A DNA stretch of 64,000 bases from CALGYY01 sp963678485 (lineage in GTDB: Bacteria > Bacteroidota > Bacteroidia > Bacteroidales > CAIWKO01): positions 4,154,001 through 4,218,000 of the forward strand of contig OY782882.1 of the NCBI GenBank assembly GCA_963678485.1, in the 5' to 3' direction. Below the pieces are notes generated by a model, which searched no databases, had not been told where the DNA came from, and saw only the letters and a list, made by a program, of their open reading frames with translations. This document shows positions 16,886 through 25,505 of the stretch, one piece after another. The translations under genes and the position numbers were made by a program. Positions within the stretch are counted from its first letter, which is position 1; every line of letters starts with the position of its first letter.

Positions 16886-16914
16886 TTGTAGTATCTTAAA
16901 AAGTGTTAATTTTG
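16886..16914 (+). promoter_or_regulatory. Promoter of repeat lipoprotein 2
   Basis: -33-like TTG at 16886-16888 and -7 TAATTTTG at 16907-16914, separated by 18 bases; this is the best complete Bacteroidetes-type promoter in the window. The ATG follows at 16948. Confidence 0.6.
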
Positions 16915-16947
16915 CCGATTATAACCAATTTTCAATAACAGACGAAA

Positions 16948-17205
16948 ATGAAAAAATTATTAAGTTTACTCGTGATTGCCGGTATGGCTGCCTTAGTTGC
17001 ATGCGGACCGAGCGCAGAAGAACTTGCTGCAAAAGAAAAAGCAAAACAGGATTCAATTGCAAAGGCTCAGAGAGAAGTTGCAATTGCTGACTCAATCGCA
17101 GCAGTTGAAACCGCAAAAGCTGATTCTATCGCTGCTGTTGCAAAAGCAAAAGAAGATTCTATTGCTGCTGCAGCTGCTAAGAAACCAGCCAAAGGCAAAA
17201 AATAA
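16948..17205 (+). CDS. Lipoprotein with KAKEDSIAA repeats (paralogue 2)
   Basis: 85 aa. The signal peptide and the first mature residues (lipobox LVAC, then GPSAEELAAKEKAK) are almost the same as in paralogue 1. The repeat part is less regular (QDSIAKAQREVAIADSIAAV), then two clean 11-residue units, and the tail is short and basic (KKPAKGKK). A Lys-rich end is shared in character with Lpp-like proteins, whose terminal Lys can be cross-linked to peptidoglycan; there is no direct evidence for that here. It has its own promoter and terminator. Confidence 0.75.
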   Translation: MKKLLSLLVIAGMAALVACGPSAEELAAKEKAKQDSIAKAQREVAIADSIAAVETAKADSIAAVAKAKEDSIAAAAAKKPAKGKK

Positions 17206-17226
17206 TTTGCTTTGCTGTTTAGCATA

Positions 17227-17256
17227 AAAGAGAGCGCCTTGGCGCTCTTTTTTTTT
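17227..17256 (+). terminator. Terminator after repeat lipoprotein 2
   Basis: Stem AGAGCGC/GCGCTCT (17231-17237, 17242-17248), loop CTTG, followed by a run of T to 17256. Confidence 0.85.
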
Positions 17257-17335
17257 GCCTCCATTGCTTGTGAACTCATGAACGAAGCGCATATTCCGTT
17301 CTTGAGTTCGTTTTTGGTTGCAGGGGTTGATTTGG

Positions 17336-18006
17336 GATTAAGCCAGATTGTTGAGGAGTAAAAAAATAACCAAATGCGTCAACAACTTAGAGGCAAAAGA
17401 AGGTTTGTCACAATTAATAAAGGCTCGGCTAAATTGGCTGTTTATTTCTATTATTTCCACCATTTTTCTTGACAAAAATGGTGGAGCCAAAAGTCAAGTC
17501 AAAGCAAAATGCTATCCCCCCGCTCTCGCCAACGGCCGCAAATCACGCAAGGTAGTGCCGAAAACGCCAATTGACGGCAGTTCTTGAATGTGATAATAAA
17601 CTTCATTTCGCTCATTGAATTTTCTTTTTGTCGTTTTCGAAAGAGCCGACAGCGAAAAAACCGCTGTCTGGCCCCTTGCGGATTTGCGTGCCGTTGACGA
17701 TTCACAGCCTGCCCACGCCCGCTTGCTTTGACAGGCCCGCGCACACGCTTTGAATATTAGCATTGCATAATTTCATTACTGTAAAAGAACCCTTAAGTAC
17801 GAATGGTATTGGTCTTTTACCCTTTTAAATCATGGATGCTCTATAAGATTGATAAATATAATCAATATTGATGATCAAAATTACAAACAATAAATGCAAT
17901 ATGCTTTCATTCAAGATGATTCATGGCATACGCAGATGAGGAAAGGTTTTGATTCCTATTCTTTCCTATGAAGAGTATTCTTACTCCTCAACTTTTCGCT
18001 TGATTC
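17336..18006 (+). mobile_element. 671-bp non-autonomous TIR element, copy A
   Basis: The ends are imperfect inverted repeats that share a perfect inner 12 bp, GTTGAGGAGTAA (left) and TTACTCCTCAAC (right). The element is flanked by an exact 9-bp direct repeat, TTGATTTGG, at 17327-17335 and 18007-18015. A second copy in the opposite orientation lies at 52106-52580. A perfect 11-bp hairpin, CCACCATTTTT/AAAAATGGTGG, is at 17457-17484. Bases 17531-17713 are an insertion absent from copy B. Short open frames inside (for example 17348-17587) do not look like a transposase, so movement would need an enzyme in trans. Confidence 0.8.
17531..17713. other. 183-bp insertion inside element copy A
   Basis: Alignment with copy B shows CGCTCTCGCC followed directly by CACGCCCGC in B, while copy A has 183 extra bases between them, ending with a repeat of GCC. 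The extra part holds a 7-bp hairpin GACAGCG/CGCTGTC with an A-rich loop at about 17647-17668. Its origin is unknown; it could equally be ancestral and deleted from B. Confidence 0.6.
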
Positions 18007-18015
18007 TTGATTTGG

Positions 18016-18558
18016 TTATTCGGGATTTTGCTGGACTCAGGATTTTCGAGAAGTTGCCATCAATCATTTAGCCCGAGTTTGAGGTAGATCCTTTGTGGAT
18101 TGGAGTTAATTAATGAACTAGTTAATTAGAAGATAGTCAAAAGCCTTTATACTACAAGTATTCCATGAATTTTTCATCCTGTGTTTGAGCGGGGCCTTTG
18201 TACAATATGCTTACTTAGAAAACGAGTCCATTTGTTGATTTGTATAAGAATTTAGGCTACCATCAGCACATATGATAAGTCATCCTTCACTTGATGCGGG
18301 TCCTTTTTTCATAATTAATCGACTTTTTCTTGCTCATTGGGTTGCCATGCCCCCAGAAATTTCTTCAAAAAGTGTTTTATCAGCCCAAAAATGCAATTCT
18401 CTTTCAAAATATTTATTAACCATTAGTGCTGTTTGAACTATCAGATAATCAGCATTTATAAAAAGAAATCACCAAAAAATATGACCAAAAATACCGTTCT
18501 GGAAAAGATTGAATAAAAAAATATTGTGCACAAAACAATTTTATTTCTTAAAAAATGT
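18016..18558. other. Non-coding stretch with a possible gene remnant
   Basis: No intact gene. On the minus strand an open frame at 18334-18468 encodes about 44 residues with protein-like composition, including VNKYFERELHFWADKTLFEE, but it has no plausible start or continuation and I do not recognise it. The rest is AT-rich with stops in all frames. It may be the remains of a gene disrupted near the mobile element. Confidence 0.3.
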
Positions 18559-18566
18559 TAATTTTG
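18559..18566 (+). promoter_or_regulatory. -7 box of repeat lipoprotein 3
   Basis: TAATTTTG within ATGTTAATTTTG, in the same context and at a similar distance to the ATG as in paralogue 2. No clear -33 element. Confidence 0.5.
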
Positions 18567-18602
18567 TACCACTAATTAATAACCAATTTAAAACACACGA
18601 AA

Positions 18603-18890
18603 ATGAAAAAAGTATTGGGTTTAATCGTTCTCGCCGGAATGGCTTTCATGGTAGCTTGCGGACCAACTGCTGAAGAACTTGCTGCAAAGCAGAAGAAGAT
18701 CGACGATTCTATCGCTGCTGTTAAAGCAAAAGACGATTCTATTGCTGCAGTTGTTAAAGCTAAAGAAGATTCAATCGTGGCTGCAAAAGCAAAAGAAGAT
18801 TCTATTGCTGCTGCAAAAAACACCAAGAATCCTGTTAAGGATACTAAAAACACCAAGAAAGACAACAAAGTTCCAACCGGAAAAGGCTGA
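18603..18890 (+). CDS. Lipoprotein with KAKEDSIAA repeats (paralogue 3)
   Basis: 95 aa. Lipobox MVAC, then GPTAEELAAKQKK. Four DSIAA units follow with 10-, 11- and 10-residue spacing (DDSIAAVKAKDDSIAAVVKA), so the periodicity is looser than in paralogue 1. The tail is Lys/Asn/Thr-rich (KNTKNPVKDTKNTKK). It lies 1.4 kb from paralogue 2, the gap being filled by the mobile element, so the three genes were probably adjacent before the insertion. It is predicted to be a lipid-anchored, helical envelope protein. Confidence 0.75.
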   Translation: MKKVLGLIVLAGMAFMVACGPTAEELAAKQKKIDDSIAAVKAKDDSIAAVVKAKEDSIVAAKAKEDSIAAAKNTKNPVKDTKNTKKDNKVPTGKG

Positions 18891-18902
18891 GAATAATCCA
18901 AA

Positions 18903-18939
18903 TGAAAAAAGGCTGCTCAATCGGGCAGCCTTTTTTTTT
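18903..18939. terminator. Shared bidirectional terminator
   Basis: Stem GGCTGC/GCAGCC (18911-18916, 18925-18930) with A-run on the left and T-run on the right, between the convergent genes ending at 18890 and 18938; it can serve both. Confidence 0.8.
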
Positions 18940-19645
18940 ACTTTCCGCAAACCTCCCGAAACGTACTCAATATTGTGTACACATCCATCGATATCTGCTC
19001 GGGAACAACCGTATGCATTTCGTCCCCAACTGCGCTGATTTCCCTTATAAATAGACTGTATTTTTCACTGTGGAAATCTGGCATTACAATTTTCTTTTTC
19101 AATAAATTTTCCCGCTCATTTTCATACTGTTGCAATAGTTTTCGGTCTTTATCATTCTTTGGCGTATACACCGCGCCAAACTTGCCACTGAGGGCACTGT
19201 CAAGCAGTCCTGTAATGTGATACTTCTCTGGTAATTCACGAACCTCATCGTCAATCGCTGCATTTTTAATCGCTGAAAGCTGAATTTTATCCGCATCCCA
19301 TTTTTCGTGATACTCAATCACAATCCGGGGCATTACCTTCTTTCCAAATTGCTTGACTCTTGCTTCCATCACTTCCTTCTTTTCCATCGGCGCATTGATA
19401 CGGTTTTCCGATAATACCCAGGCACTATCCTTACAGCTTATAATAAATAAATCACCTTCGGTGCTGAAGCTCCAATTTTCCGGCAAATAATGAAGAATGA
19501 TGCTCAATTGTGCATCCGCTTTGTAAAACTCCTTACTTATTTCCGATTCAGAACTTTGCGCATTAAGATTCGTGCTGACGCAAAATAATAAAATTGAGAT
19601 TGTTATGGAAAGTGCTCGCATACTCATTGGAATTAATTTTTGCAA
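18938..19645 (-). CDS. Secreted protein of unknown function
   Basis: 235 aa. A signal peptide (ALSITISILLFCVSTNLNAQ) is preceded by three possible ATG starts (19645, 19627, 19621); I keep the first, though a later one would give a more typical signal peptide. The mature part is mixed alpha/beta, rich in Glu and Lys, with a segment ENERENLLKKKIVMPDFH that looks helical. I recognise no domain or catalytic motif. It converges on repeat lipoprotein 3 and shares its terminator. Probably periplasmic. Confidence 0.6.
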   Translation of the reverse strand: MQKLIPMSMRALSITISILLFCVSTNLNAQSSESEISKEFYKADAQLSIILHYLPENWSFSTEGDLFIISCKDSAWVLSENRINAPMEKKEVMEARVKQFGKKVMPRIVIEYHEKWDADKIQLSAIKNAAIDDEVRELPEKYHITGLLDSALSGKFGAVYTPKNDKDRKLLQQYENERENLLKKKIVMPDFHSEKYSLFIREISAVGDEMHTVVPEQISMDVYTILSTFREVCGK

Positions 19646-19748
19646 AAATAGATGATTGCCGTGAATTCAAAAAACAAGCCATCCCCGCTATGTAGAATTG
19701 GTGTTAATAATTTGTCGTAATAACTGCAATATCTGAGCGAAAATTATG

Positions 19749-19756
19749 TAAATTTG
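19749..19756 (+). promoter_or_regulatory. -7 box upstream of the citrate lyase genes
   Basis: TAAATTTG, a match to TAnnTTTG, 35 bases before the ATG at 19791. No -33 TTTG at the expected place. Confidence 0.45.
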
Positions 19757-19790
19757 TGCTTCATTCCATAAAAAAATTCTATTTAATTAT

Positions 19791-21020
19791 ATGGCTGACA
19801 ATAACATAGCACTTAGTGGAAACAAGGGTAAAGGCGTTCGATCAGATGTGTTTGTCTCCCTAACCATAGGAAACACCGGTGGGCTCGATATTCAGCTAAG
19901 CTCTAAGGTGAATGTGATGTATGGCGAAAGCATTCGCACTCTTGTCAAAGAAATTCTTGATTTTTACGATATTAAGCATGCAACCATCAGCGTTGAAGAT
20001 ACCGGAGCTCTGCCTTTGGTCATTGCTGCTAGGGTTGAGGCCGCAATTAAGCAGTTAATTCCTTCCGATAAGGAGTTCCTTACCGAAATGCCCAAGGCTC
20101 ATTGCTACACCACTGAAAAAGACAGCAACCGTTTTTCACGCTTGTACTTGCCGGGCAACAGCCCTACACTTATGATAAATGCGGGCATTCACAAACCTGA
20201 CGGTATCATTCTCGACCTCGAAGATGCCGTTGCCCCCGAAAAAAAGGAAGAAGCAAAGTATCTGGTTAGAAATGCCTTACGTTCTATCGATTTCTATGGT
20301 GCCGAAAAAATGGTTCGCATCAATCAGGTTCCAAGAGGCTTGGAGGATCTGCCATTTATCGTCCCTCATTTTGTTAATCTCATCCTTATCCCGAAATGCG
20401 AAAGCGCTGATCAGGTTAAAGCGGTAAATACTAAGATTGCAGAAATCCAGAAGATACACAAACTGAATAATAAAATTTGGCTGATGCCAATTATCGAAAG
20501 TGCATTGGGTGTGCTCAAAGCGCTGGAAATAGCTACAGCGGCTGATAATGTGGTAGCCATGGCCATCGGCCTCGAAGATTATACAGCCGATATCTGTACG
20601 CGTCGAACTAACGAAGGAAATGAGTCCTTCTTCGCACGCAGCATGGTGGTCAACGCTTGCCGTGCCGCCGGAATTCAGCCTATCGATTCTGTTTTTTCCG
20701 ATATCGCCGACATGGAAGCCTTGAAACAAAATGTTCTCAGATCCAAAGCCCTTGGCTTCGATGGTATGGGATGCATTCATCCACGTCAGATTCGCGTCAT
20801 CCGCGAAAATTTTGGCCCCGATAAAGCCGAAATCGAAAAAGCAAAGAAGATTGTTGATGCTTTTATAATCGCTACCGAACAAGGACTCGGCGTTGTATCA
20901 CTCGGAACTAAAATGATCGATCCGCCTGTTGTTAAAAGAGCTCAACGGACCATCGATCTGGCTGTGAGCATGGGATTATTATCAAAAAACTGGAGGGAGG
21001 AAGCCAATGAAAAAGTATGA
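19791..21020 (+). CDS. citE: Citrate lyase gamma-beta fusion (CitD-CitE)
   Basis: 409 aa. Residues 1-95 match CitD, the acyl carrier subunit: RSDVFVSL with Ser18 at the position that carries the phosphoribosyl-dephospho-CoA group, then GGLDIQLSSKV and RVEAAIKQL. Residues about 115-405 match CitE, the citryl-ACP lyase subunit of the HpcH/HpaI aldolase fold: LYLPGNSPTL, GIILDLEDAV and GCIHPRQI. CitD and CitE are separate proteins in well-studied bacteria. The 3' end overlaps citF by 14 bases. The complex cleaves citrate to acetate and oxaloacetate. No citC, citX or citG is visible nearby. Confidence 0.9.
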   Translation: MADNNIALSGNKGKGVRSDVFVSLTIGNTGGLDIQLSSKVNVMYGESIRTLVKEILDFYDIKHATISVEDTGALPLVIAARVEAAIKQLIPSDKEFLTEMPKAHCYTTEKDSNRFSRLYLPGNSPTLMINAGIHKPDGIILDLEDAVAPEKKEEAKYLVRNALRSIDFYGAEKMVRINQVPRGLEDLPFIVPHFVNLILIPKCESADQVKAVNTKIAEIQKIHKLNNKIWLMPIIESALGVLKALEIATAADNVVAMAIGLEDYTADICTRRTNEGNESFFARSMVVNACRAAGIQPIDSVFSDIADMEALKQNVLRSKALGFDGMGCIHPRQIRVIRENFGPDKAEIEKAKKIVDAFIIATEQGLGVVSLGTKMIDPPVVKRAQRTIDLAVSMGLLSKNWREEANEKV

Positions 21021-22566
21021 TAAATTAGTGAAGAACGCCTTGGGCCGTATGGTTCCTACCGAAATCAACGGGAAACCGCAGATTCCCTACATGGGCATTG
21101 GTAAAGTAAAACCGAGTGGATATAAGGCTGCTCCACCTATTGTAAGTTGCGCCGATTTTCCTGCTGATGGAAATAAAACACAGCCGACACTGAAAGCCGC
21201 ATTATTAAAAGCAGGCCTTAAAGACGGAATGACAATTTCCACACACCATCATTTCCGTAATGGCGATTTAGTGGCTGTTCAAATTTTTGATATTGCTGCC
21301 GAACTTGGAATTAAAGGATTGGTGTGGGTTCCCTCAGCTTCCTTTGAATGTCAGGCAGTGCTTGTGAAATACCTTGAAGATGGCACAATCCATCACATCG
21401 AAGGCAGTATGAATGGTTCTTTGGGCAGGTTTACCTCTTCCGGGAAAATGGAAGGCCTTGGTATTCTTCGCTCACACGGCGGCCGGTATCAGTCAATTCA
21501 GGATGGAGAGGTTCACATTGATATCGCAGTAATCGCTGCACCTACAGCCGATGCATTCGGTAACGCAACGGGTGATCGCGGTCCTGCTGCATGCGGACTT
21601 CTTGGTTTTGCACTCGCCGATTCTCAATATGCAGATAAAGTCATTGTTGTTACTGATAATCTCGTTCCATTCCCTTGCTATCCATGGCAAATTCAGGGAA
21701 ATTATGTTGATTATGTGGTTGTTGTTGATCAGGTTGGTATTCCTGAAAAAATTGTCAGCGGTACCACAGAAGTTACAAAAAGTCCCGATCGCCTATTACT
21801 TGCCGAATGGACTGCGCAGTTTTGCGACGAAGCAGGCATTATTCAAAATGGATTCTCATTTCAGGCGGGTGCTGGTGGAACAGCCCTTTCTATTGGGATT
21901 TATTTTGCTGATATCCTCCGTGAACGCGGTATGAAATCGCGCTGGGCACGAGGTGGTAGTAATAAGTACCTTGTTAAAATGCTTGAAGAAGGATTGGTCG
22001 ATTATATACTCGATGGTCAAACCTTCGATTTGGAAGGCGTGCGCTCCATGCGCGAAAATCCGGGACACGTCAATACTAGTCCATTCACTAGTTACAATTA
22101 TCATGGAAAAGGAAATTTTGCCTCTATGGTTGATGTGGTGATTTTAGGAGCTACCGAAGTTGACCTGAATTTTAATGCTAATGTGGTTACTCATTCCGAT
22201 GGGGTTTTATTACACGGAATCGGAGGCTGGCAAAATTGCATCTTCTCAAAATGTACCATATTGCCGATACCATTGTTCCGCGACCGCATTCCGGTTATTG
22301 TCGACGACGTCACAACGATCTGCGGTCCGGGAGAATTAATTGATGTGATTGTTACAGAACGTGGAATTGCCATCAATCCATTGCGAAAAGACCTGATCGA
22401 AAAGATGAAACATTCCCAGTTACCCATACGAACCATTCAGGAATTGAAGGCTGAAGCAGAAAAGATCTGCGGCAAGCCGGCTAAACCAAAATTTGCTGAT
22501 GAGGTGGTTGCTGCTGTAAAATGGGTGGATGGAACTATTATCGATTCCATTTGGAAAATTGCATAA
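21007..22566 (+). CDS. citF: Citrate lyase alpha subunit CitF
   Basis: 519 aa, the family length. It matches the citrate:acetyl-ACP transferase subunit throughout, including STHHHFRNGD near residue 77, the CoA-transferase-like GSMNGSLG near 138 and FQAGAGGTALS near 285. It starts inside the end of the CitD-CitE gene, which ensures balanced expression of the complex. Together the two genes give a complete lyase in terms of subunits, though the enzymes that build and attach the prosthetic group must be encoded elsewhere. Confidence 0.92.
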   Translation: MKKYDKLVKNALGRMVPTEINGKPQIPYMGIGKVKPSGYKAAPPIVSCADFPADGNKTQPTLKAALLKAGLKDGMTISTHHHFRNGDLVAVQIFDIAAELGIKGLVWVPSASFECQAVLVKYLEDGTIHHIEGSMNGSLGRFTSSGKMEGLGILRSHGGRYQSIQDGEVHIDIAVIAAPTADAFGNATGDRGPAACGLLGFALADSQYADKVIVVTDNLVPFPCYPWQIQGNYVDYVVVVDQVGIPEKIVSGTTEVTKSPDRLLLAEWTAQFCDEAGIIQNGFSFQAGAGGTALSIGIYFADILRERGMKSRWARGGSNKYLVKMLEEGLVDYILDGQTFDLEGVRSMRENPGHVNTSPFTSYNYHGKGNFASMVDVVILGATEVDLNFNANVVTHSDGVLLHGIGGWQNCIFSKCTILPIPLFRDRIPVIVDDVTTICGPGELIDVIVTERGIAINPLRKDLIEKMKHSQLPIRTIQELKAEAEKICGKPAKPKFADEVVAAVKWVDGTIIDSIWKIA

Positions 22567-22597
22567 ATGCTGAAAAATAAAGAAGTAATACGCTAAT

Positions 22598-24358
22598 ATG
22601 AATAAACTCGGAGTAACAATAAAATGCCAAAATGCAGCCATAGCTGGGGTACGACTCCTGCTCATGGTCGTATTGTTGTTTTCCGGGATTATTGCTCAGG
22701 CTCAGGAAACCTTCGTGATTACAGGAAAAGTGCTTGATGCCAATACCTCTCAGCCGATTCCTTATGCAAGCATTGGTATTAAAGGAAAACCTCAGGGTAC
22801 GGCAACCAATAGCGATGGGAAGTTCGAGTTTATCCTTACTATGAAGGCTCAGTCCGATTCATTGTTTGTCACTAATCTTGGATATCACGCCTTCAAAATA
22901 GCAGTTAAAGATATCAAGAATCCGAAAAGTTTCTTCATCCTGTTGCAGCCCAGAGTATACAACATCGGTGAGGTGGTAGTAACCGACGAAGGAACAGACG
23001 CCTACGAAATTGTCAAGAAAGCTTGCGATAGCCTCACAAAAAATGTCTCAAGCGTACCTTTTATTTCAGAAGGTTTCTATCGTGAATATATCAAAGAGAA
23101 TGGAAATTGGGCCAGAGCCATTGAAGCCGCTCTGAGTGTTTATTGCGACGGTAAGCAATACGTTGGTGATTATTTTTATCCAACTCGATTGAATGGTTTG
23201 CGTTTTAGTAAAAACTATCTAAGCTCTTTTGTACAAAGCGAAAATTATAATCAGATTTCTTTGTTCATGACGTCCAATATGGATGTTAAGCGTTATACCA
23301 TGTCGTTGAACTCGATGAAATTCAAAGTCGATAGCATGATTTATCTCGACGATCAGCTGATTTGGGTGATCTCGGGAAAGCCTGATAAAACAAAGGAAAA
23401 AGCTTACTACCGGACCGAATATAAAATGGATCCGAATTCGGGAAAGATTGTAAAAAACAAAATCAAAGAAACCTATGAGGTAGAAAAAAATACTGATTAT
23501 TTCTTTCAGTATCGTTATTATATTACTGATGGTGATTTTGCTTTTGTTAAAGTGACTTTCCGCGATACCGCCTATCGTCCTATGATACGTGATGAACTGA
23601 AAACCTACACAGGACTCTTCATTTCATACACCACCACACAGAAGTCATTGGAATTTGGACGTTACAACGATCTTTGGTATCCAAAGTATATGTCGGAGTT
23701 TAAGGAAATCAGCTACTATAAAAAGAAAGACTCAGTGCTTTATATCAACGTGGTCAAGCAATCTGATTTTTTGGTGAACTCCTATCAAACTGAGCTTGTG
23801 ACTGAGATTCCGAAGGCAAAGGAAATCAGAATGTTTAAGGATATCTACAATCAGGGCTATGTTTACGATAAGATTTTCTGGAGTAAATACAACAAGATGG
23901 CCGATGATCAATTGCGCAGAGAGGTGTTTACCGATCTTCGTCTTGCTGAACTTGAGCGAGACACGTCCAAGTACGACCAGTATCTTGCCATGAAAGACAG
24001 TCTTGATAAAGCCCGATCAACCACCATGAATGCTTCTATGGTAGGCGTTCGCGATACTTCATCAAACGACCTCAACGAAGCCACCGTACCGGACTTGTTT
24101 TTTAAGGTGCAAATTATGGCGGGTAAAACTGAAATTTCTACCTCCGATCCGCAGTTCAAAGGCTTAAGAGGCGTTGAACGACATCAGCATGATGGAATGT
24201 TTAAATACACCTATGGCAACGAGAGCTCTCTGAATGACGCGCTGATGCTACAAAAGCAGCTGCTAAGCATGGGCTTTGTCGGTGCATTTATAGTGCCCTA
24301 CTATAAAGGTGAGCGCATCACCCTCGATAAAGGGGTTGAGATTCTGAATTCGCATTAA
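22598..24358 (+). CDS. CarboxypepD_reg-like protein with C-terminal SPOR-like domain
   Basis: 586 aa. The signal peptide ends near QAQ (about residue 38). A carboxypeptidase regulatory-like beta-sandwich follows (FVITGKVLDANTSQPIPYAS), then a long middle part typical of Bacteroidetes envelope proteins with this N-terminal domain, with many beta strands. The last ~90 residues (LFFKVQIMAGKTEI to the end, including GNESSLNDALMLQKQLLSMGF) resemble a SPOR domain, which binds denuded peptidoglycan. It starts 31 bp after citF but has no obvious functional link to it. Likely periplasmic or at the outer membrane. Confidence 0.75.
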   Translation: MNKLGVTIKCQNAAIAGVRLLLMVVLLFSGIIAQAQETFVITGKVLDANTSQPIPYASIGIKGKPQGTATNSDGKFEFILTMKAQSDSLFVTNLGYHAFKIAVKDIKNPKSFFILLQPRVYNIGEVVVTDEGTDAYEIVKKACDSLTKNVSSVPFISEGFYREYIKENGNWARAIEAALSVYCDGKQYVGDYFYPTRLNGLRFSKNYLSSFVQSENYNQISLFMTSNMDVKRYTMSLNSMKFKVDSMIYLDDQLIWVISGKPDKTKEKAYYRTEYKMDPNSGKIVKNKIKETYEVEKNTDYFFQYRYYITDGDFAFVKVTFRDTAYRPMIRDELKTYTGLFISYTTTQKSLEFGRYNDLWYPKYMSEFKEISYYKKKDSVLYINVVKQSDFLVNSYQTELVTEIPKAKEIRMFKDIYNQGYVYDKIFWSKYNKMADDQLRREVFTDLRLAELERDTSKYDQYLAMKDSLDKARSTTMNASMVGVRDTSSNDLNEATVPDLFFKVQIMAGKTEISTSDPQFKGLRGVERHQHDGMFKYTYGNESSLNDALMLQKQLLSMGFVGAFIVPYYKGERITLDKGVEILNSH

Positions 24359-24424
24359 CGCGGGCTATTCGATTCAAAATAGTACTATGAACAAATTTCT
24401 ATTTACCAACAAAAATCAATTACT

Positions 24425-25444
24425 ATGAAAGAACAAGAAAAAAACGACGTGGGTGCTAACAAAGAGAAATTAAAAGCTCTTCAGTTGACACTCGACAAAA
24501 TTGAAAAAAATTACGGGAAAGGTACAATCATGAAACTGGGTGATGAAGCCACTCCCGATGTAGACTCAATTTCTACAGGTTCCATTGGCCTTGATATAGC
24601 CTTAGGTGTTGGCGGTTTTCCAAAAGGCAGAGTCATCGAAATTTATGGACCTGAATCATCAGGAAAAACAACACTCGCCATTCATGCTATTGCCGAAGCC
24701 CAGAAAAAAGGCGGGATTGCAGCATTTATCGATGCTGAGCATGCGTTTGATGTTACCTATGCTAAGAAATTAGGTGTTGATATTGAAAATCTTCTTGTGT
24801 CACAACCCGATCATGGTGAGCAGGCACTCGAGATTACCGAAAACCTGATTCGTTCCGGAGCTATCGATATTATCGTTATAGACTCCGTTGCTGCCCTTAC
24901 TCCCAAGAGCGAGATCGAAGGCGAAATGGGCGATTCAAAAATGGGATTGCATGCACGCCTCATGTCGCAGGCATTAAGAAAACTTACTGCTACCATCAGC
25001 AAAACCAGATGCTGCTGCATATTTATCAACCAGCTTCGCGAGAAAATTGGTGTAATGTTCGGGAATCCTGAAACCACCACTGGCGGTAATGCATTGAAGT
25101 TTTATGCATCTGTTCGTATCGACATCCGGAAAATCAATCAGATCAAAGAAGGAGAGGCTGTGGTTGGAAACAGAGTTAAGATTAAAGTTGTGAAAAACAA
25201 AGTAGCTCCACCATTCCGCATTGCTGAACTCGATATCATTTATGGCGAAGGCTTTTCGAAAATGGGTGAAATCATCGATATCGGCGTTGAAAAGGAAATC
25301 ATCAAAAAAAGCGGGTCATGGTTTAGTTATGGCGATACCAAACTTGGCCAGGGTAGAGATGCTGTAAAGCAGCTGCTACATGATAATCCTGAGCTTTCCG
25401 ATGAACTCGAAGCCAAGATACGTGAAGTGCTCAAAGCAAAATAA
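24425..25444 (+). CDS. recA: Recombinase RecA
   Basis: 339 aa, full length. The Walker A motif GPESSGKT is at residues 75-82; the Walker B-like IIVIDSVAALTPKSEIEGE, loop 1 around EMGDSKMG and loop 2 around FGNPETTTGGNALKF all match RecA. It forms ATP-dependent filaments on single-stranded DNA for homologous repair and SOS induction. No LexA-like operator is obvious in the 66-bp upstream gap. A strong terminator follows, so it is the end of its transcript. Confidence 0.98.
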   Translation: MKEQEKNDVGANKEKLKALQLTLDKIEKNYGKGTIMKLGDEATPDVDSISTGSIGLDIALGVGGFPKGRVIEIYGPESSGKTTLAIHAIAEAQKKGGIAAFIDAEHAFDVTYAKKLGVDIENLLVSQPDHGEQALEITENLIRSGAIDIIVIDSVAALTPKSEIEGEMGDSKMGLHARLMSQALRKLTATISKTRCCCIFINQLREKIGVMFGNPETTTGGNALKFYASVRIDIRKINQIKEGEAVVGNRVKIKVVKNKVAPPFRIAELDIIYGEGFSKMGEIIDIGVEKEIIKKSGSWFSYGDTKLGQGRDAVKQLLHDNPELSDELEAKIREVLKAK

Positions 25445-25462
25445 TTTATTTGATTTAATACG

Positions 25463-25494
25463 CAGGCGCACGATTCAAGGTGCGCCTGTTTTTT
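25463..25494 (+). terminator. Terminator of recA
   Basis: Stem CAGGCGCA/TGCGCCTG (25463-25470, 25481-25488) with a 10-base loop and a run of T after it. Confidence 0.85.
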
Positions 25495-25505
25495 AACTTT
25501 CTTCT

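Noticed and set aside
17499..17763. Two minus-strand frames within element copy A
   Set aside because: They depend on the 183-bp insertion, are Arg-rich and low in complexity, and have no counterpart in copy B.
19791..21020. Stand-alone CitE-like enzyme (CLYBL or malyl-CoA lyase type)
   Set aside because: The N-terminal CitD domain with its Ser and the overlapping citF make true citrate lyase the better call.
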